Counted from the first letter of the stretch, positions 7,668-16,943 are shown. The stretch: DNA of 64,000 nucleotides from Pseudovibrio flavus (GCF_009711345.1 NZ_SMMA01000061.1:1-64000); one strand, 5' to 3'. Notes: generated by a model from the sequence alone, not told the origin. Numbers and translations: made by a program.

Positions 7668-10600
7668 ATGACTACGGCAACAGCCACCCGCCCAGATACC
7701 CGTGAAGACGCAGCCTCCAAAATTCCAGCGCTGGCCTTGATGATAAACATGGGGTGGTCCTATGTCGGCCCAGAAGACTGCACTCGTCGCCGTGGTAGCC
7801 TTCGGGGTGTCCTCTTGGAAGATACGCTTCGCAATCGCTTGAATGCCTACCGTACAGACGACGGTCATGCTTTAAGTGATGGCGCAAAGGCGCAGGTACT
7901 GAAGGCCCTCAAGTCTCTTGGTCTCACCGAAGGCTTACTATCAGCCAACAAAGCACTCTATAACCACCTGATCTATGGCATCACGGTCAACGAGGTGCGA
8001 GAAGGCAAGAAGCTCAGCCTCACAGTTCCTCTGGTAAACTGGAGTGATACCACCGCCAATACCTTTGAAGTAACCACAGAGATGTCTGTGGAACGCGAAG
8101 CGTCCAGCGAGACCTATCGCCCTGACATTGTCGCGTTTCTCAATGGTATCCCTGTTGTTCTCATCGAGGCCAAGCGACCAATCGGTGCAAAAGAAGATAA
8201 GATGGTGGACGAGGGGATTAGTCAGCACCTGCGCAACCAGCAGCAGGACGGCATCCTGTCCCTCTACGCCTACAGCCAGCTGCTCCTGTCTATTTCAGAT
8301 ACCGCAGGCCGCTACGCTACCACCGGCACCCCAAAGAAGTTCTGGAGCGCATGGCGTGAAGACGGTTTTTCCGATGAGCAAATCTACCGCATCAAGAACG
8401 CTCCACTGCCAGAAGCAGACCGCGCTCGTCTTTTGAAAGACGCAGATACCAGAATGAAGCAGCACTTTGCCAATCTCTGGTCTGCTGATGTTTGCGTGAG
8501 CGAGCAAGATCGCCTACTCATGGGGCTTCTGGACAAAACCCGACTTTTGGACTTCCTGCGCTACTATATTCTGTTCGACAGCAAAGCGGGTAAGATTGCC
8601 GCCCGTTACCAGCAGGTGTTCGGCGTCAAAGCCATGTTGGACACGGTCAAGAGCCGCAAGCCGGAGGGCGGTCGTGAAGGTGGTGTCATCTGGCACACAA
8701 CAGGCTCTGGCAAGTCCTATACAATGGTGCTTTTGTGCCGCGCCCTTCTGCTTAACCCTGAGACAGCGAACTGCCGTGTCATCGTAGTGACAGACCGAAC
8801 AGACTTGGAAAAGCAGCTCTCCGCCACTTTCCTATCTGGCGGCGCTTTCGGCTCCGCTGTCGGGGCAAAAAAAGATGGAGCAAGGGCGGTGGCAGGATCT
8901 GGAAGAGAGCTTGCTCAGAAGATCGGCAAGGGAAACGAGCGTATCATGTTCACCCTGCTGCAAAAGTTCAACTCCGCCACCAAGCTCCCTGAGTGTAAGA
9001 ACACCAGCGAAGATCTCATTGTTCTCGTGGATGAGGGGCACCGCAGTCAAGGTGGCGAGAATCACGAACGTATGCGTCAAGCATTGCCCAACGCTTCCTA
9101 TATCGCCTTCACCGGAACACCGCTGCTCAAAGAGGACAAGACCCGCAACAAGTTCGGCAAGATCCTCCATGCCTACACAATGCAACGCGCCGTAGAGGAC
9201 GAAACCGTCACCCCGCTGCTTTACGAAGAGCGTATGCCAGAGCTGGACATTAACGACGACGCCGTCGATAACCAGTTTGATGATGCCACCGAAGATATGA
9301 CCGATGCCCAGAAGGCGGACTTCAAGCGCAAGTACGCCAGTAAAGGGCTGATCTATGGTTCCGAGCGGCGCATCGCGATGATCGCTAGGGACATCTCCAA
9401 GCACTTCACGCAGGGCTTCAAGGACATGGGTCTCAAGGCCCAGTTGGCAACCGACAGCAAGCTCTCAGCAATCCGCTACAAGAAGGAGCTGGACAAGATC
9501 GGAAAGGTGACCTCGGCAATCGTCATCTCCGCGCCGGACACCCGCGAGGGCCATGAAGACACCAACAGCGCAAACGCCCCAGAGGTACAGCAGTGGTGGA
9601 AAGAGAACGTGGGCAACGACGCAGAGGCCTATGAGAACAAGGTCATCGAGGACTTTGGCACCGAAGGCGCTCCAGACATCCTTATCGTTGTAGACAAGCT
9701 TCTGACAGGCTTTGATGAGCCGAAGAACACCGTGCTCTATATCGATAAAAACATCAAGGAACACAACCTTCTACAGGCAATTGCTCGCGTAAACCGTCTA
9801 CACGAAGACAAGCAATTCGGCTATCTCGTCGACTACCGTGGTATCCTTGCTGAACTCGACACCTCGCTGAAGGACTACCAGAAGCTGGAGGCAGCTACTG
9901 TCAAGGGCTATGACCCTGAGGATCTGGAAGGCACCTACACTCGTGTAGACAACGAGTACAAGCGTTTACCTGAGCTTCATAAGGCCATCTGGGCAATCTT
10001 CTCCAGCGTCAAGAACAAGCAGGACCGACAAGCATTCCGGCAAATCCTCGTTCCGCGCATGGCGGATGATGAGGCAGGTGTCCCATATGACCAAGCCCAG
10101 AAGGTGCGGGAGGACTTCTATGAAGCCTTGGCAAACTTCGGCATGTGCCTGAAGGTGGCACTTTCCACGTCCTCCTTCTTCAAAGATCCGGCGTTCACCG
10201 AAGCGATGATCGACACCTACAAGAAGGACCTGAAGTTCTTCATGGAGATCCGCAAACAGGCAAAGCTGGATGCTCAGGAGACGGTGGACTTTTCGGTCTA
10301 TGAAAAGCAGATCCGTGATCTAGTAGATCGTGAGGTCACTGGCGTGAAAGTCCATGATCCTGACGGCATCATCGATGTAAACAAGGTCGGCAAGACGGGC
10401 GACGACTCTGACGATCCGAAGGACTGGAGCGACGAGAAAGCCAAGAACGAGGCAGACACGATCCGCAGCCGTATACGCAAGAGCATTGAAGTCGATCTTG
10501 CAGAGGATCCTTACGCGCAGGCGGTATTCTCCGAGTTACTTAGGAAGGCCATTGAAGAGGCAGAGGCCAACTTCGATCACGGCCACCTACAATACGATTT

Positions 10601-10955
10601 GTTTGCAGACCTTGAAGGCACAGTGAGTACAGGTGCTGCACCAGACATCCCTGAGGCCATCAAAGACAACAAGCACCAACGAGCTTACTACGGTATCTTC
10701 AAGCTAGCCGTATCGGATGGAGGGCTTGAGGATCTGGGGGATGACCACTTTGTATCCGAAGCTCAACATGTGGACACGGTTGTCAATGAAGCTGTTGCCG
10801 CAAACACGCTATCGCAGGAAGCGATCTACCAGCAGATCAAACAACGGCTCCTGCCGCATTTCTTCAAGCAGTACGGCGGTCTCGATATGGCGAACAAGTT
10901 GATCGACTTGGTGAGTGAGAAAACACGCAAAGGGATCGCCCGTGACAGCTTCTGA
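7668..10955 (+). CDS. hsdR: Type I restriction-modification system, restriction subunit
   Basis: 1095 residues. The N-terminal nuclease domain has the PD-ExK signature: PDIVAFLNG and then VVLIEAKRP. The SF2 motor follows, with Walker A HTTGSGKSYTM at about residue 340, motif II VDEGHRSQGG (DEGH rather than DEAH), motif III FTGTPLL and motif VI QAIARVNRLH. A long helical C-terminal domain binds the M2S core. The enzyme translocates DNA using ATP and cuts away from the recognition site. The length is standard. The gene is 64 bases downstream of the membrane protein gene and overlaps the YgjP-like gene, so it belongs to one operon. Confidence 0.96.
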   Translation: MTTATATRPDTREDAASKIPALALMINMGWSYVGPEDCTRRRGSLRGVLLEDTLRNRLNAYRTDDGHALSDGAKAQVLKALKSLGLTEGLLSANKALYNHLIYGITVNEVREGKKLSLTVPLVNWSDTTANTFEVTTEMSVEREASSETYRPDIVAFLNGIPVVLIEAKRPIGAKEDKMVDEGISQHLRNQQQDGILSLYAYSQLLLSISDTAGRYATTGTPKKFWSAWREDGFSDEQIYRIKNAPLPEADRARLLKDADTRMKQHFANLWSADVCVSEQDRLLMGLLDKTRLLDFLRYYILFDSKAGKIAARYQQVFGVKAMLDTVKSRKPEGGREGGVIWHTTGSGKSYTMVLLCRALLLNPETANCRVIVVTDRTDLEKQLSATFLSGGAFGSAVGAKKDGARAVAGSGRELAQKIGKGNERIMFTLLQKFNSATKLPECKNTSEDLIVLVDEGHRSQGGENHERMRQALPNASYIAFTGTPLLKEDKTRNKFGKILHAYTMQRAVEDETVTPLLYEERMPELDINDDAVDNQFDDATEDMTDAQKADFKRKYASKGLIYGSERRIAMIARDISKHFTQGFKDMGLKAQLATDSKLSAIRYKKELDKIGKVTSAIVISAPDTREGHEDTNSANAPEVQQWWKENVGNDAEAYENKVIEDFGTEGAPDILIVVDKLLTGFDEPKNTVLYIDKNIKEHNLLQAIARVNRLHEDKQFGYLVDYRGILAELDTSLKDYQKLEAATVKGYDPEDLEGTYTRVDNEYKRLPELHKAIWAIFSSVKNKQDRQAFRQILVPRMADDEAGVPYDQAQKVREDFYEALANFGMCLKVALSTSSFFKDPAFTEAMIDTYKKDLKFFMEIRKQAKLDAQETVDFSVYEKQIRDLVDREVTGVKVHDPDGIIDVNKVGKTGDDSDDPKDWSDEKAKNEADTIRSRIRKSIEVDLAEDPYAQAVFSELLRKAIEEAEANFDHGHLQYDLFADLEGTVSTGAAPDIPEAIKDNKHQRAYYGIFKLAVSDGGLEDLGDDHFVSEAQHVDTVVNEAVAANTLSQEAIYQQIKQRLLPHFFKQYGGLDMANKLIDLVSEKTRKGIARDSF

Positions 10956-11685
10956 TGGTGCCCAGCGGATCCTAGTCTATGGCTCAGAGCGAATTCCCTA
11001 TATCTTGCAGTCCGCTAAGAAGGGAAAGAGGAAACTTTCGATCCATGTGGAACCTGATGGTCGGGTGATTGTTGAAGTGCCTTCAGAGGCCTCTATTGAG
11101 TCCGCAGAGAGAGCCGTAAAAGCTAAAGCACGTTGGGTATACGAACACGTAAAAGCCTCCCAGCAGCGCCGAGAACACGTTACAGAGCGTGAGTACGTTA
11201 GCGGGGAGACTGCGTTCTATCTAGGGCGGCGCTACAAGCTAAAGATATCCGAAGTTCCGAAGGCAGAGTCAGGTGTAAAGCTCTCTGGCGGTGCCATTGA
11301 GGTGAAGGTGGCAACTAAGGATCCGCAGATCGTTAGAGGGAGACTTAGAGGCTGGTACAAAGAACGAGCACGAGTTTACTTAGGTAAGCGCTTAGAGGCG
11401 GTGGCTAGCGGATTGCCATGGGTTACACAGCGCCCGAAGTTTCACCTCATGGAGACCGAAAAGCGCTGGGGTGGCTGCGCTGCCGATGGAACTATCCAGC
11501 TCAATCCGTTCCTCGTGAAGGCTCCAAGGGACTGCATAGACTACGTTCTGCTGCATGAACTGTGTCACCATAAAGAACACAACCACAGCCCTGAGTTTTA
11601 TGCTCTGCTGGACCAGTATGATCCGAAGTGGAAACTCACAAAGCGTAAACTGGATGATATGGCGGAGCTATTGCTGAATGAGTGA
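10942..11685 (+). CDS. YgjP-like zinc metallopeptidase family protein
   Basis: About 247 residues from a GTG at 10942 that overlaps the hsdR end by 14 bases; a longer start at 10915 is less likely because it would place non-family residues first. The family core is clear: a beta-rich N-terminal half with VYGSERIPYIL, then the zinc motif HELCHHKEHNHSPEFY near the C-terminus (HExxH with the third ligand in HSPEF), as in the YgjP/DUF45 metallopeptidases. Genes of this family often follow hsdR in type I loci, so a role tied to restriction complex turnover is inferred. The TGA overlaps the mrr start. Confidence 0.9.
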   Translation: MTASDGAQRILVYGSERIPYILQSAKKGKRKLSIHVEPDGRVIVEVPSEASIESAERAVKAKARWVYEHVKASQQRREHVTEREYVSGETAFYLGRRYKLKISEVPKAESGVKLSGGAIEVKVATKDPQIVRGRLRGWYKERARVYLGKRLEAVASGLPWVTQRPKFHLMETEKRWGGCAADGTIQLNPFLVKAPRDCIDYVLLHELCHHKEHNHSPEFYALLDQYDPKWKLTKRKLDDMAELLLNE

Positions 11686-12625
11686 GACCTTGCGAGATAC
11701 AATACCTTCTTATCAGGAACTGATGCTCCCCGTTCTTCAGCTTGCCTCTGAAGGGTGCAACCGGATGTCTGATCTCATCGCGCCGATTGCCGAAAAATAT
11801 GGATTGTCCGATGAGGCTCTTGAAGAGGTTGTTGGAGATGGACGTACACGCTTGATCTACAATCGCCTGCAATGGGCCAAAACATATCTTTCAAAAGCTG
11901 GATTGCTTGCCTCTCCAGCGAGGGGGAGCTTTAAAATCACGGAAGAGGGGCAACGTATTTTGGCGACAAGCCCTACTAGCCTCACAAACGCAGATCTCAA
12001 GCGGTATGCTCAGTTTAGGGAGTTTACAGCCATAGGTAAGGGCAGTCTCACAACCGACGAGGAAACTGGGTCATTAAACCTTCCAGCTGAAGACGAAAGA
12101 ACACCTGAAGAGCAAATCGAGGCGGCTTGGCGGCAGATACAATCCACGCTTCAAACTAGTGTGCTTGAACGGATCCAGCAGAACACCCCCTTGTTCTTTG
12201 AAAGGCTCATCATAGAGCTGGTTGTGGCAATGGGGTATGGCGGTTCGCACTCAGGTGCAGCACGACAGTTAGGTAGGTCAGGTGATGGTGGGATTGATGG
12301 GGTCATTGACGAAGATCGCCTTGGTCTAGATCGTATTTACCTTCAGGCAAAGCGCTATGCGCAAGAAAATACTGTTGGCCGCCCAGAGGTTCAGGGCTTT
12401 GTTGGTAGTCTTGTAGGTCTCGGGGCAACCAAAGGTATCTTCGTGACAACCTCTAGCTTCTCAAAGCAGGCCAGAGATTTCGTGGCCGGACTAAATCAGC
12501 GAGTTGTACTCATCGATGGGCAAACACTCACAAAATTGATGCTGGAGCATGGTGTTGGTGTCCGCACAAGTCGGATCATTGAGTTCCAAAGGCTCGATGA
12601 GGACTTCTTTTCGGAAGAGGGGTAA
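11678..12625 (+). CDS. mrr: Mrr-family restriction endonuclease (type IV)
   Basis: 315 residues. An N-terminal Mrr_N winged-helix region (about 1-100, IPSYQELMLPVLQLASEG) is joined to a C-terminal Mrr catalytic domain of PD-ExK type. The catalytic residues are visible in GDGGIDGVIDED and IYLQAKRYA (D...QxK), followed by the family segment VGRPEVQGFVGSL and GIFVTTSSFS. Mrr enzymes cut DNA carrying foreign methylation. It overlaps the YgjP-like gene by 8 bases and is the last gene of the operon, 7 bases from the convergent integrase stop. Coexistence with the HsdM of the same operon implies that Mrr tolerates that methylation pattern. Confidence 0.92.
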   Translation: MSETLRDTIPSYQELMLPVLQLASEGCNRMSDLIAPIAEKYGLSDEALEEVVGDGRTRLIYNRLQWAKTYLSKAGLLASPARGSFKITEEGQRILATSPTSLTNADLKRYAQFREFTAIGKGSLTTDEETGSLNLPAEDERTPEEQIEAAWRQIQSTLQTSVLERIQQNTPLFFERLIIELVVAMGYGGSHSGAARQLGRSGDGGIDGVIDEDRLGLDRIYLQAKRYAQENTVGRPEVQGFVGSLVGLGATKGIFVTTSSFSKQARDFVAGLNQRVVLIDGQTLTKLMLEHGVGVRTSRIIEFQRLDEDFFSEEG

Positions 12626-12632
12626 GGAGCGA

Positions 12633-13931
12633 CTACTCGTCTACTTGGAGTGTAGGTAGTTGGATGGCTTGGGCACATGCAAGGAGTTGCTCATCACTCG
12701 ATCTTTTTGAGTATCTGCCGAGACCTTCGCCTTCTCGTTTGTGACCAAAGTAGCTATCAGCAACCCAAGGCTCTATTCCGCCATGTTCCGCGAGCGTTCT
12801 AGCGCGGTGTCTCCAAGAGTGAGCAGCTACCACTTCCTTATCTTCGCATATCTGTCGAAGTTTTAGGTTCAACCGCTTTGAAAGGGCAGGCGACTGTTCA
12901 CCCAAAGTGGGAAAGATGAACAGTTCAGGGTCTTTGCTAACCAGACGGTTATGGATCTCGGTGGAAACTTCTGCAGGTACGACTGGAATACTGCGAATGC
13001 CCGCTTTTGTTTTTGCCTCAGTGATGCTGACCCAAAGCACCCCATTCTTATCGACGCAGTCCTTAACCTTTAAGTTTGCAGCTTCGCTAAGGCGTAGTCC
13101 GGTTGCCGCCATTAACAATGATACGGCGAAGTCGTCAGGGTTTTTGTTGGTTACCTTTTTCAGGCTTAAAAGCAGTGCTGAGGCCTCTGCTTCAGACAAA
13201 GGTCGGCGTTCAACAGATACTACCTTGTTTCTCCCCGTACTCGGGCGCTGGTTTGTCCATGGATTGATTACATTTTCATTGATTAGGCCAAGGCGTTCTA
13301 GCCATTTCCAAAAACCCAAATACGCAGAAAGCTTTTTGTTGACGGTTTGGGCGCTTCTACCTACCTGAAGGACAGTGCGGACAAAATTGGCAGCTGATTT
13401 TCTATCAACTTGCTCTACAAAATCGAAATGCGATGTAAGGTCCTTTATTGCACGCTGGTATTCTGCAAGTGTCTTGGGTTTGACATCGATTTCTTCCAAC
13501 CAAGTGGTAGCGTAGTCCGATATAGGAGTATAGGCACCTGTGGCGACCTTGTAATACCGCTGTGCTTCTTCAGTTGTTGTTGTCCGGTAGTCTCCATCTG
13601 GCATAGGCACGACCTTACCGCTATCTTCAATTTGAGACGCCCGATCTGCTGCGTATTCTTTACAGGCATCTACCAGTGCATAGTCTTCGGAGTTTTGTAT
13701 TTTAGTCCGTAACCAACGGGCCTCAAACAATGCTGAGCTACTTCCTCGAGCTGCCTCTATTTCTAGCTTCCACTCACCTAACAATTGATAGGCACGAATT
13801 TCAGCAATCCGTTTATCTCGTGTTTTTAGAGATTGAATAAAGCTAGTTTTGCCGAGATGTTCCCGTAAGTTTTTCGGGATATCTAAGCGTGCATAGTAAA
13901 CAGGGCCACGTAGGAAAATATGCTTTGTCAT
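12633..13931 (-). CDS. Tyrosine integrase of the tRNA-Arg island
   Basis: 432 residues. An N-terminal arm-binding region opens with FLRGPVYYARLDIPKNLR, a core-binding SAM-like domain spans about 170-260, and the C-terminal catalytic domain carries TGLRLSEAANL (first Arg), HSWRHRARTLAEHGG (HxxR), YFGHKREGEGLGRYSK (second His and the nucleophilic Tyr). All catalytic residues are present, so it may be active. It reads away from the right end of the island, with the candidate arm sites right at its start (13938-13961) and the putative attR about 100 bases upstream. Length is normal for island integrases with this N-terminal domain. Confidence 0.93.
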   Translation of the reverse strand: MTKHIFLRGPVYYARLDIPKNLREHLGKTSFIQSLKTRDKRIAEIRAYQLLGEWKLEIEAARGSSSALFEARWLRTKIQNSEDYALVDACKEYAADRASQIEDSGKVVPMPDGDYRTTTTEEAQRYYKVATGAYTPISDYATTWLEEIDVKPKTLAEYQRAIKDLTSHFDFVEQVDRKSAANFVRTVLQVGRSAQTVNKKLSAYLGFWKWLERLGLINENVINPWTNQRPSTGRNKVVSVERRPLSEAEASALLLSLKKVTNKNPDDFAVSLLMAATGLRLSEAANLKVKDCVDKNGVLWVSITEAKTKAGIRSIPVVPAEVSTEIHNRLVSKDPELFIFPTLGEQSPALSKRLNLKLRQICEDKEVVAAHSWRHRARTLAEHGGIEPWVADSYFGHKREGEGLGRYSKRSSDEQLLACAQAIQLPTLQVDE

Positions 13932-13937
13932 ACCTGC

Positions 13938-13961
13938 TTCGTAGCAGTTTTTCGTAGCAGT
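13938..13961 (+). repeat. Paired island-end boxes, right
   Basis: Two TTCGTAGCAGT copies separated by two bases, matching the left pair at 691-714. Beyond them the sequence TTAAACTACTGAAATA at 13970-13985 resembles TTAAGCTATTGAAATA at 644-659. The two island ends therefore share more than the boxes. Confidence 0.6.
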
Positions 13962-14022
13962 TCCAGTTGTTAAACTACTGAAATAGCGGACTTTTCCTGT
14001 TTTTGGAGCCTCTACATTCCCT

Positions 14023-14039
14023 TCCTGTAGGGATCGCCA
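14023..14039 (+). other. Putative attR of the tRNA-Arg island
   Basis: TCCTGTAGGGATCGCCA, differing at two positions from the tRNA-Arg 3' end at 612-628. A shared TACTTTT follows both copies within five bases. It marks the right edge of the island; chromosomal sequence resumes to the right. Confidence 0.65.
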
Positions 14040-14291
14040 TTTACTTTTATCTCTTTGAAATCTTTATTTTATTTTCGTGACCTTCCCCTAACAGTTGCGT
14101 TGTTAGGGGGGGGTGGCGTGTTGAGGGCGCATCGCGGCCACTCGATTAAAATTTCCTCCGCTCAAAGCCGAAATTTAACTTCTCACTACTATTGGGACTC
14201 ACCCAAGAGCTAAGTCGACCGATAGCTCGGGAGGCTGCGCGTGCTCTTGCGCCCTAACCAGAGAGTACTGTCCGGCTACCGTGGCCGCGAT

Positions 14292-14311
14292 CAAAATAAT
14301 ATATTATTTTG
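14292..14311. promoter_or_regulatory. 20-bp perfect AT-rich palindrome
   Basis: CAAAATAATATATTATTTTG is fully self-complementary, 240 bases upstream of the amidase start. Such a palindrome could be an operator or an AT-rich cruciform. Nothing in the sequence names a ligand protein. Confidence 0.4.
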
Positions 14312-14358
14312 CATCTGTGGGATATCACATAGGCGTGTGCAGCAAATCGCACATGTGA

Positions 14359-14383
14359 AAAATGCCCAATATGTAGGCATTTT
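14359..14383 (+). terminator. Hairpin AAAATGCC...GGCATTTT
   Basis: An 8-bp perfect stem (14359-14366 with 14376-14383) and 9-base loop, with A-rich and T-rich flanks that could act as a weak terminator in either direction. No gene ends immediately beside it, so the assignment is tentative. Confidence 0.35.
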
Positions 14384-14552
14384 ATGTAGCATTAGCAGTG
14401 AAAATTGAAATATGCACGCAATTATTCGTATAATGAGGGCGAATTTTATCCAAAAATGCCCTCAAGCCTAATTTAAGCTACGAATATACTGCGAAAGATA
14501 AGAATATATGATCCTCAACACGCGATAAGAAATATCAGCGTTGGAGGCAATT

Positions 14553-15545
14553 ATGTGTACTAGAATTTTCCTGAACCATAAAGATGGTTCTATGCTCTGC
14601 TCCCGCAGCCTGGACTTTTTTTCCCCAGTAAACCCAAGCATTATGAAGCGCGTAAGAGGCGTTAAAGAAACCAGCTCCGAGGTGAATGGTTTTGAATGGA
14701 CGTCCAAGTACGGCAGCGTGGTGGTATACGCTAACGGCGTGTTCCCAATGGACGGCATGAACGAAGTGGGCCTTGGCTGCCACACTTTGTACTACGACAA
14801 CGGCTCTCAGATTACCAACAAGCCCGACCTGCCGATGCTCGACAGCTGCAAGTGGCTTGTTTACATCCTCGATAATTTTGAAACCGTCGCTGATGCAGTC
14901 TCCGACATTTCTGCAAAAATCAACCTTCGCGCAGCGCCGCTAGAGGTTGAATATGCAACTGATACAAAACACATCGCGATTGAAGATAAGACCGGCGATT
15001 CAGCGATCATCCAGATCGATGACGGTGAGATGAAAATCTATCATTGCCGCGAAAAAACGCGCATCCTTACAAACCCACCTGCTTACAGCAAGCATATGGA
15101 AGTGTTCGCCGCGATTGAAGAACCGTCTCTCAAAACCATTCCTTGGTCTTTGTCTTCAACCGACCGCTTCGTGCGTTCCAACATGCTGATTGATAATCTG
15201 CCTCCAGCAGAAAACAACGAGCAGCTTCGCGCATTCCTTATGTCCATCGCGTATCAGGTAGCCTATCCATTTGGCATGTTCACCGATCCGTTGGCAGCTG
15301 CGGTGACAGAGCGCTACATCAAGTACAATACAACGCCGGAACATATCAAAGGCCCAGGCACCTACTGGTACACGATGATCGATTTCGTAACCAACGAATA
15401 CATCTTCAAATCAACCTTCAATTTCGACACATTGGTTGTGAAGCTCTCCGACCTTGATTTCGACGCTCCTGAGTGCAAGGTCCTCGATAATTCTCACGTT
15501 TATAGTGAAGATCGAGCCATCGATATCTCCCCAATCCTCAACTGA
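14553..15545 (+). CDS. Choloylglycine hydrolase family amidase (Ntn hydrolase)
   Basis: 330 residues starting MCTRIF. Choosing the ATG at 14553, preceded by GGAGG at five bases, places the family's nucleophilic Cys at position 2, freed by Met removal. Other family residues are visible: SRSLDFF (Arg and Asp of the active site), LTNPPAY (Asn) and TDRFVRSNML (Arg). The family splits linear amide bonds in bile-salt conjugates, penicillin V or N-acyl amino acids and homoserine lactones. No signal peptide is seen, so it is cytoplasmic. The neighbouring peptide transporter and peptidases favour an N-acylated amino acid or peptide substrate, which is inference. Confidence 0.88.
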   Translation: MCTRIFLNHKDGSMLCSRSLDFFSPVNPSIMKRVRGVKETSSEVNGFEWTSKYGSVVVYANGVFPMDGMNEVGLGCHTLYYDNGSQITNKPDLPMLDSCKWLVYILDNFETVADAVSDISAKINLRAAPLEVEYATDTKHIAIEDKTGDSAIIQIDDGEMKIYHCREKTRILTNPPAYSKHMEVFAAIEEPSLKTIPWSLSSTDRFVRSNMLIDNLPPAENNEQLRAFLMSIAYQVAYPFGMFTDPLAAAVTERYIKYNTTPEHIKGPGTYWYTMIDFVTNEYIFKSTFNFDTLVVKLSDLDFDAPECKVLDNSHVYSEDRAIDISPILN

Positions 15546-15563
15546 TCTTGTTCCCCCGAGAAA

Positions 15564-15590
15564 TCCTCCGGCGCTGCTGGTGCCGGAGGA
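15564..15590 (+). terminator. Intercistronic hairpin after the amidase gene
   Basis: TCCTCCGGC (15564-15572) pairs perfectly with GCCGGAGGA (15582-15590) around a 9-base loop; ATTTTTC follows nine bases later. It probably ends or attenuates transcription of the amidase before the MFS gene. Confidence 0.6.
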
Positions 15591-15671
15591 ACCCTCGCAT
15601 TTTTCACTCGTCCTCGCCTGAGTACTACCAGTTAAATTCGTGGAAGCACACAGGCCAAATTTCTGGATACT

Positions 15672-16886
15672 ATGATGAGTAACAAGAAGTGGATTATTGG
15701 CTTCATCGTCTGGCTTACATACGCGCTGTTTGGCGCATCGTGGATTGCCAGCACGATGATGACGATGAATATTCTCGATACATACAATGTTGAAGGGTAT
15801 GCCGCTGCAAGCTGGATTACCAACGCGATCACCATTTCCAAGATCATTGGTAACCTTATGGCAGCATGGTTCCTTGTGAAGCTTGGTCCAAAGTGGGCCT
15901 TTGGTATCGCATCTGCATTGATTGTTTGCGGTGGTGCCGCAGCCTTTGCCAACAGCTACCCAATGTACTTCGTCTTCCGCCTGATTATGGGTTTCGGCGG
16001 CGCATTCATTATCGTTTACTTCAACCCGATCGTTGTTAATTACTTCACCCCAGCAGAACGTCCGATCATCAACGGCATCAACATGACGTCCTTCAACACA
16101 GGTAACCTTGTTGGCCTCGTGTTTACCGGTTCGCTGTTGTCCATGATGGGTACATGGCAAAACGTGCTTCTGCTGGTGTCGGCAGTTAGCGGTATTGCCC
16201 TAGTGCTGTGGTTCCTGTTTGCCGATGACTTTGAAGTGCAGGGCAAAACGCAAAGCGGCACAGTAGAAACCTATGGCCTATCTGATGGTCTGAAAGAGCC
16301 GGTGAATTGGTATCTGCCAATCTGTTTCTCCGGTATCTTGTTCTGCTACATCGCAGCAGCTTCCTTGTTCCCGCTTATCCCGACATTCGCAGTAAAAGCA
16401 AACTACCTGTCTGCAATGCTGCTGGGCTTTGGCGTTATCGGGTCGCTTGCTGGTATTCCGGTTGCTCTCAAGTTCCCACTACGCAAGCCGGTCATCCAAG
16501 TTTGCGGCATCCTGGCAACGTCGTTCGTCGCTCTCATGGTCTTCACACAGAATCCGGTTCTGGCATCCGTTTCCGCGTGCCTTGCTGGTCTGTTCATGTT
16601 CCTGCCATCAGCAGCAATCTTCTCCATGCCACACGAATATCCAAAAGTGTCTCCAGCGCGTGTGACTGTTGCTTTTGGTATGTTCTGGTCCATCTCCTAC
16701 GCTGTTGTAGCAGTGATGATGTATGTAGCTGGCGCATTGGCAGACTACACCGGTGACATTGCCAATGCTGCAAAACTTGCAGTGGCAGCATCATCCTCAC
16801 TGTTTATCTTGAGCTTTATCCTGCCAGAAACAGGCAAGCGTAAGCCAAATCTGGATATTGCAAAGGTGGCAGAGCCAGCAGAGTAA
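15672..16886 (+). CDS. MFS transporter
   Basis: 404 residues with about twelve hydrophobic helices, the typical length of the major facilitator superfamily. The N-terminal helix reads WIIGFIVWLTYALFG, and KIIGNLMAAWFLVKLGPKWAFG resembles the loop 2-3 signature; RLIMGFGGAFIIVYF lies in helix 5. A hydrophilic central loop around residues 190-215 separates the two six-helix halves. Substrate not determinable. It lies 126 bases downstream of the amidase on the same strand and probably exports or imports a compound handled by that enzyme. Confidence 0.88.
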   Translation: MMSNKKWIIGFIVWLTYALFGASWIASTMMTMNILDTYNVEGYAAASWITNAITISKIIGNLMAAWFLVKLGPKWAFGIASALIVCGGAAAFANSYPMYFVFRLIMGFGGAFIIVYFNPIVVNYFTPAERPIINGINMTSFNTGNLVGLVFTGSLLSMMGTWQNVLLLVSAVSGIALVLWFLFADDFEVQGKTQSGTVETYGLSDGLKEPVNWYLPICFSGILFCYIAAASLFPLIPTFAVKANYLSAMLLGFGVIGSLAGIPVALKFPLRKPVIQVCGILATSFVALMVFTQNPVLASVSACLAGLFMFLPSAAIFSMPHEYPKVSPARVTVAFGMFWSISYAVVAVMMYVAGALADYTGDIANAAKLAVAASSSLFILSFILPETGKRKPNLDIAKVAEPAE

Positions 16887-16910
16887 ACGGGCAAACCATA
16901 CATACAAAAA

Positions 16911-16943
16911 AGGATCGCTTTGGGGTTCCTCCAGAGCGATCCT
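16911..16943 (+). terminator. Hairpin after the MFS gene
   Basis: AGGATCGCT at 16911-16919 and AGCGATCCT at 16935-16943 form a 9-bp perfect stem with a 15-base loop, 24 bases after the MFS stop. TGCTGTTTT follows. Likely the first of two stacked terminators. Confidence 0.55.

Larger units (their letters stand above)
612..14039. mobile_element. Genomic island in tRNA-Arg, 13.4 kb, restriction cargo
   Basis: A segment bounded by 17-bp near-identical direct repeats of the tRNA-Arg 3' end. Paired 11-bp boxes (TTCGTAGCAGT) lie just inside each end (691-714 and 13938-13961), and a tyrosine integrase at the right end reads inward. Cargo: a dead RNase H-like protein, a helicase-like protein, a serine recombinase and a type I restriction operon that also encodes a YgjP-like peptidase and Mrr. 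No conjugation genes are visible, so it is at most integrative and mobilisable. The two core mismatches suggest an old insertion or one into a divergent tRNA copy. Confidence 0.75.
14040..14552. other. Chromosomal intergenic region after the island
   Basis: About 510 bases without a credible ORF. It holds a perfect hairpin CCCCTAAC...GTTAGGGG at 14085-14109 without a U-tract, a 20-bp perfect AT-rich palindrome at 14292-14311 (centre AATATATT) and a second hairpin at 14359-14383. The last part should contain the promoter of the amidase gene at 14553. Confidence 0.5.

Noticed and set aside
14085-14109. CCCCTAAC/GTTAGGGG hairpin as terminator of the integrase or island
   Set aside because: No U-tract on either strand and no gene end beside it; kept only as an inverted repeat.
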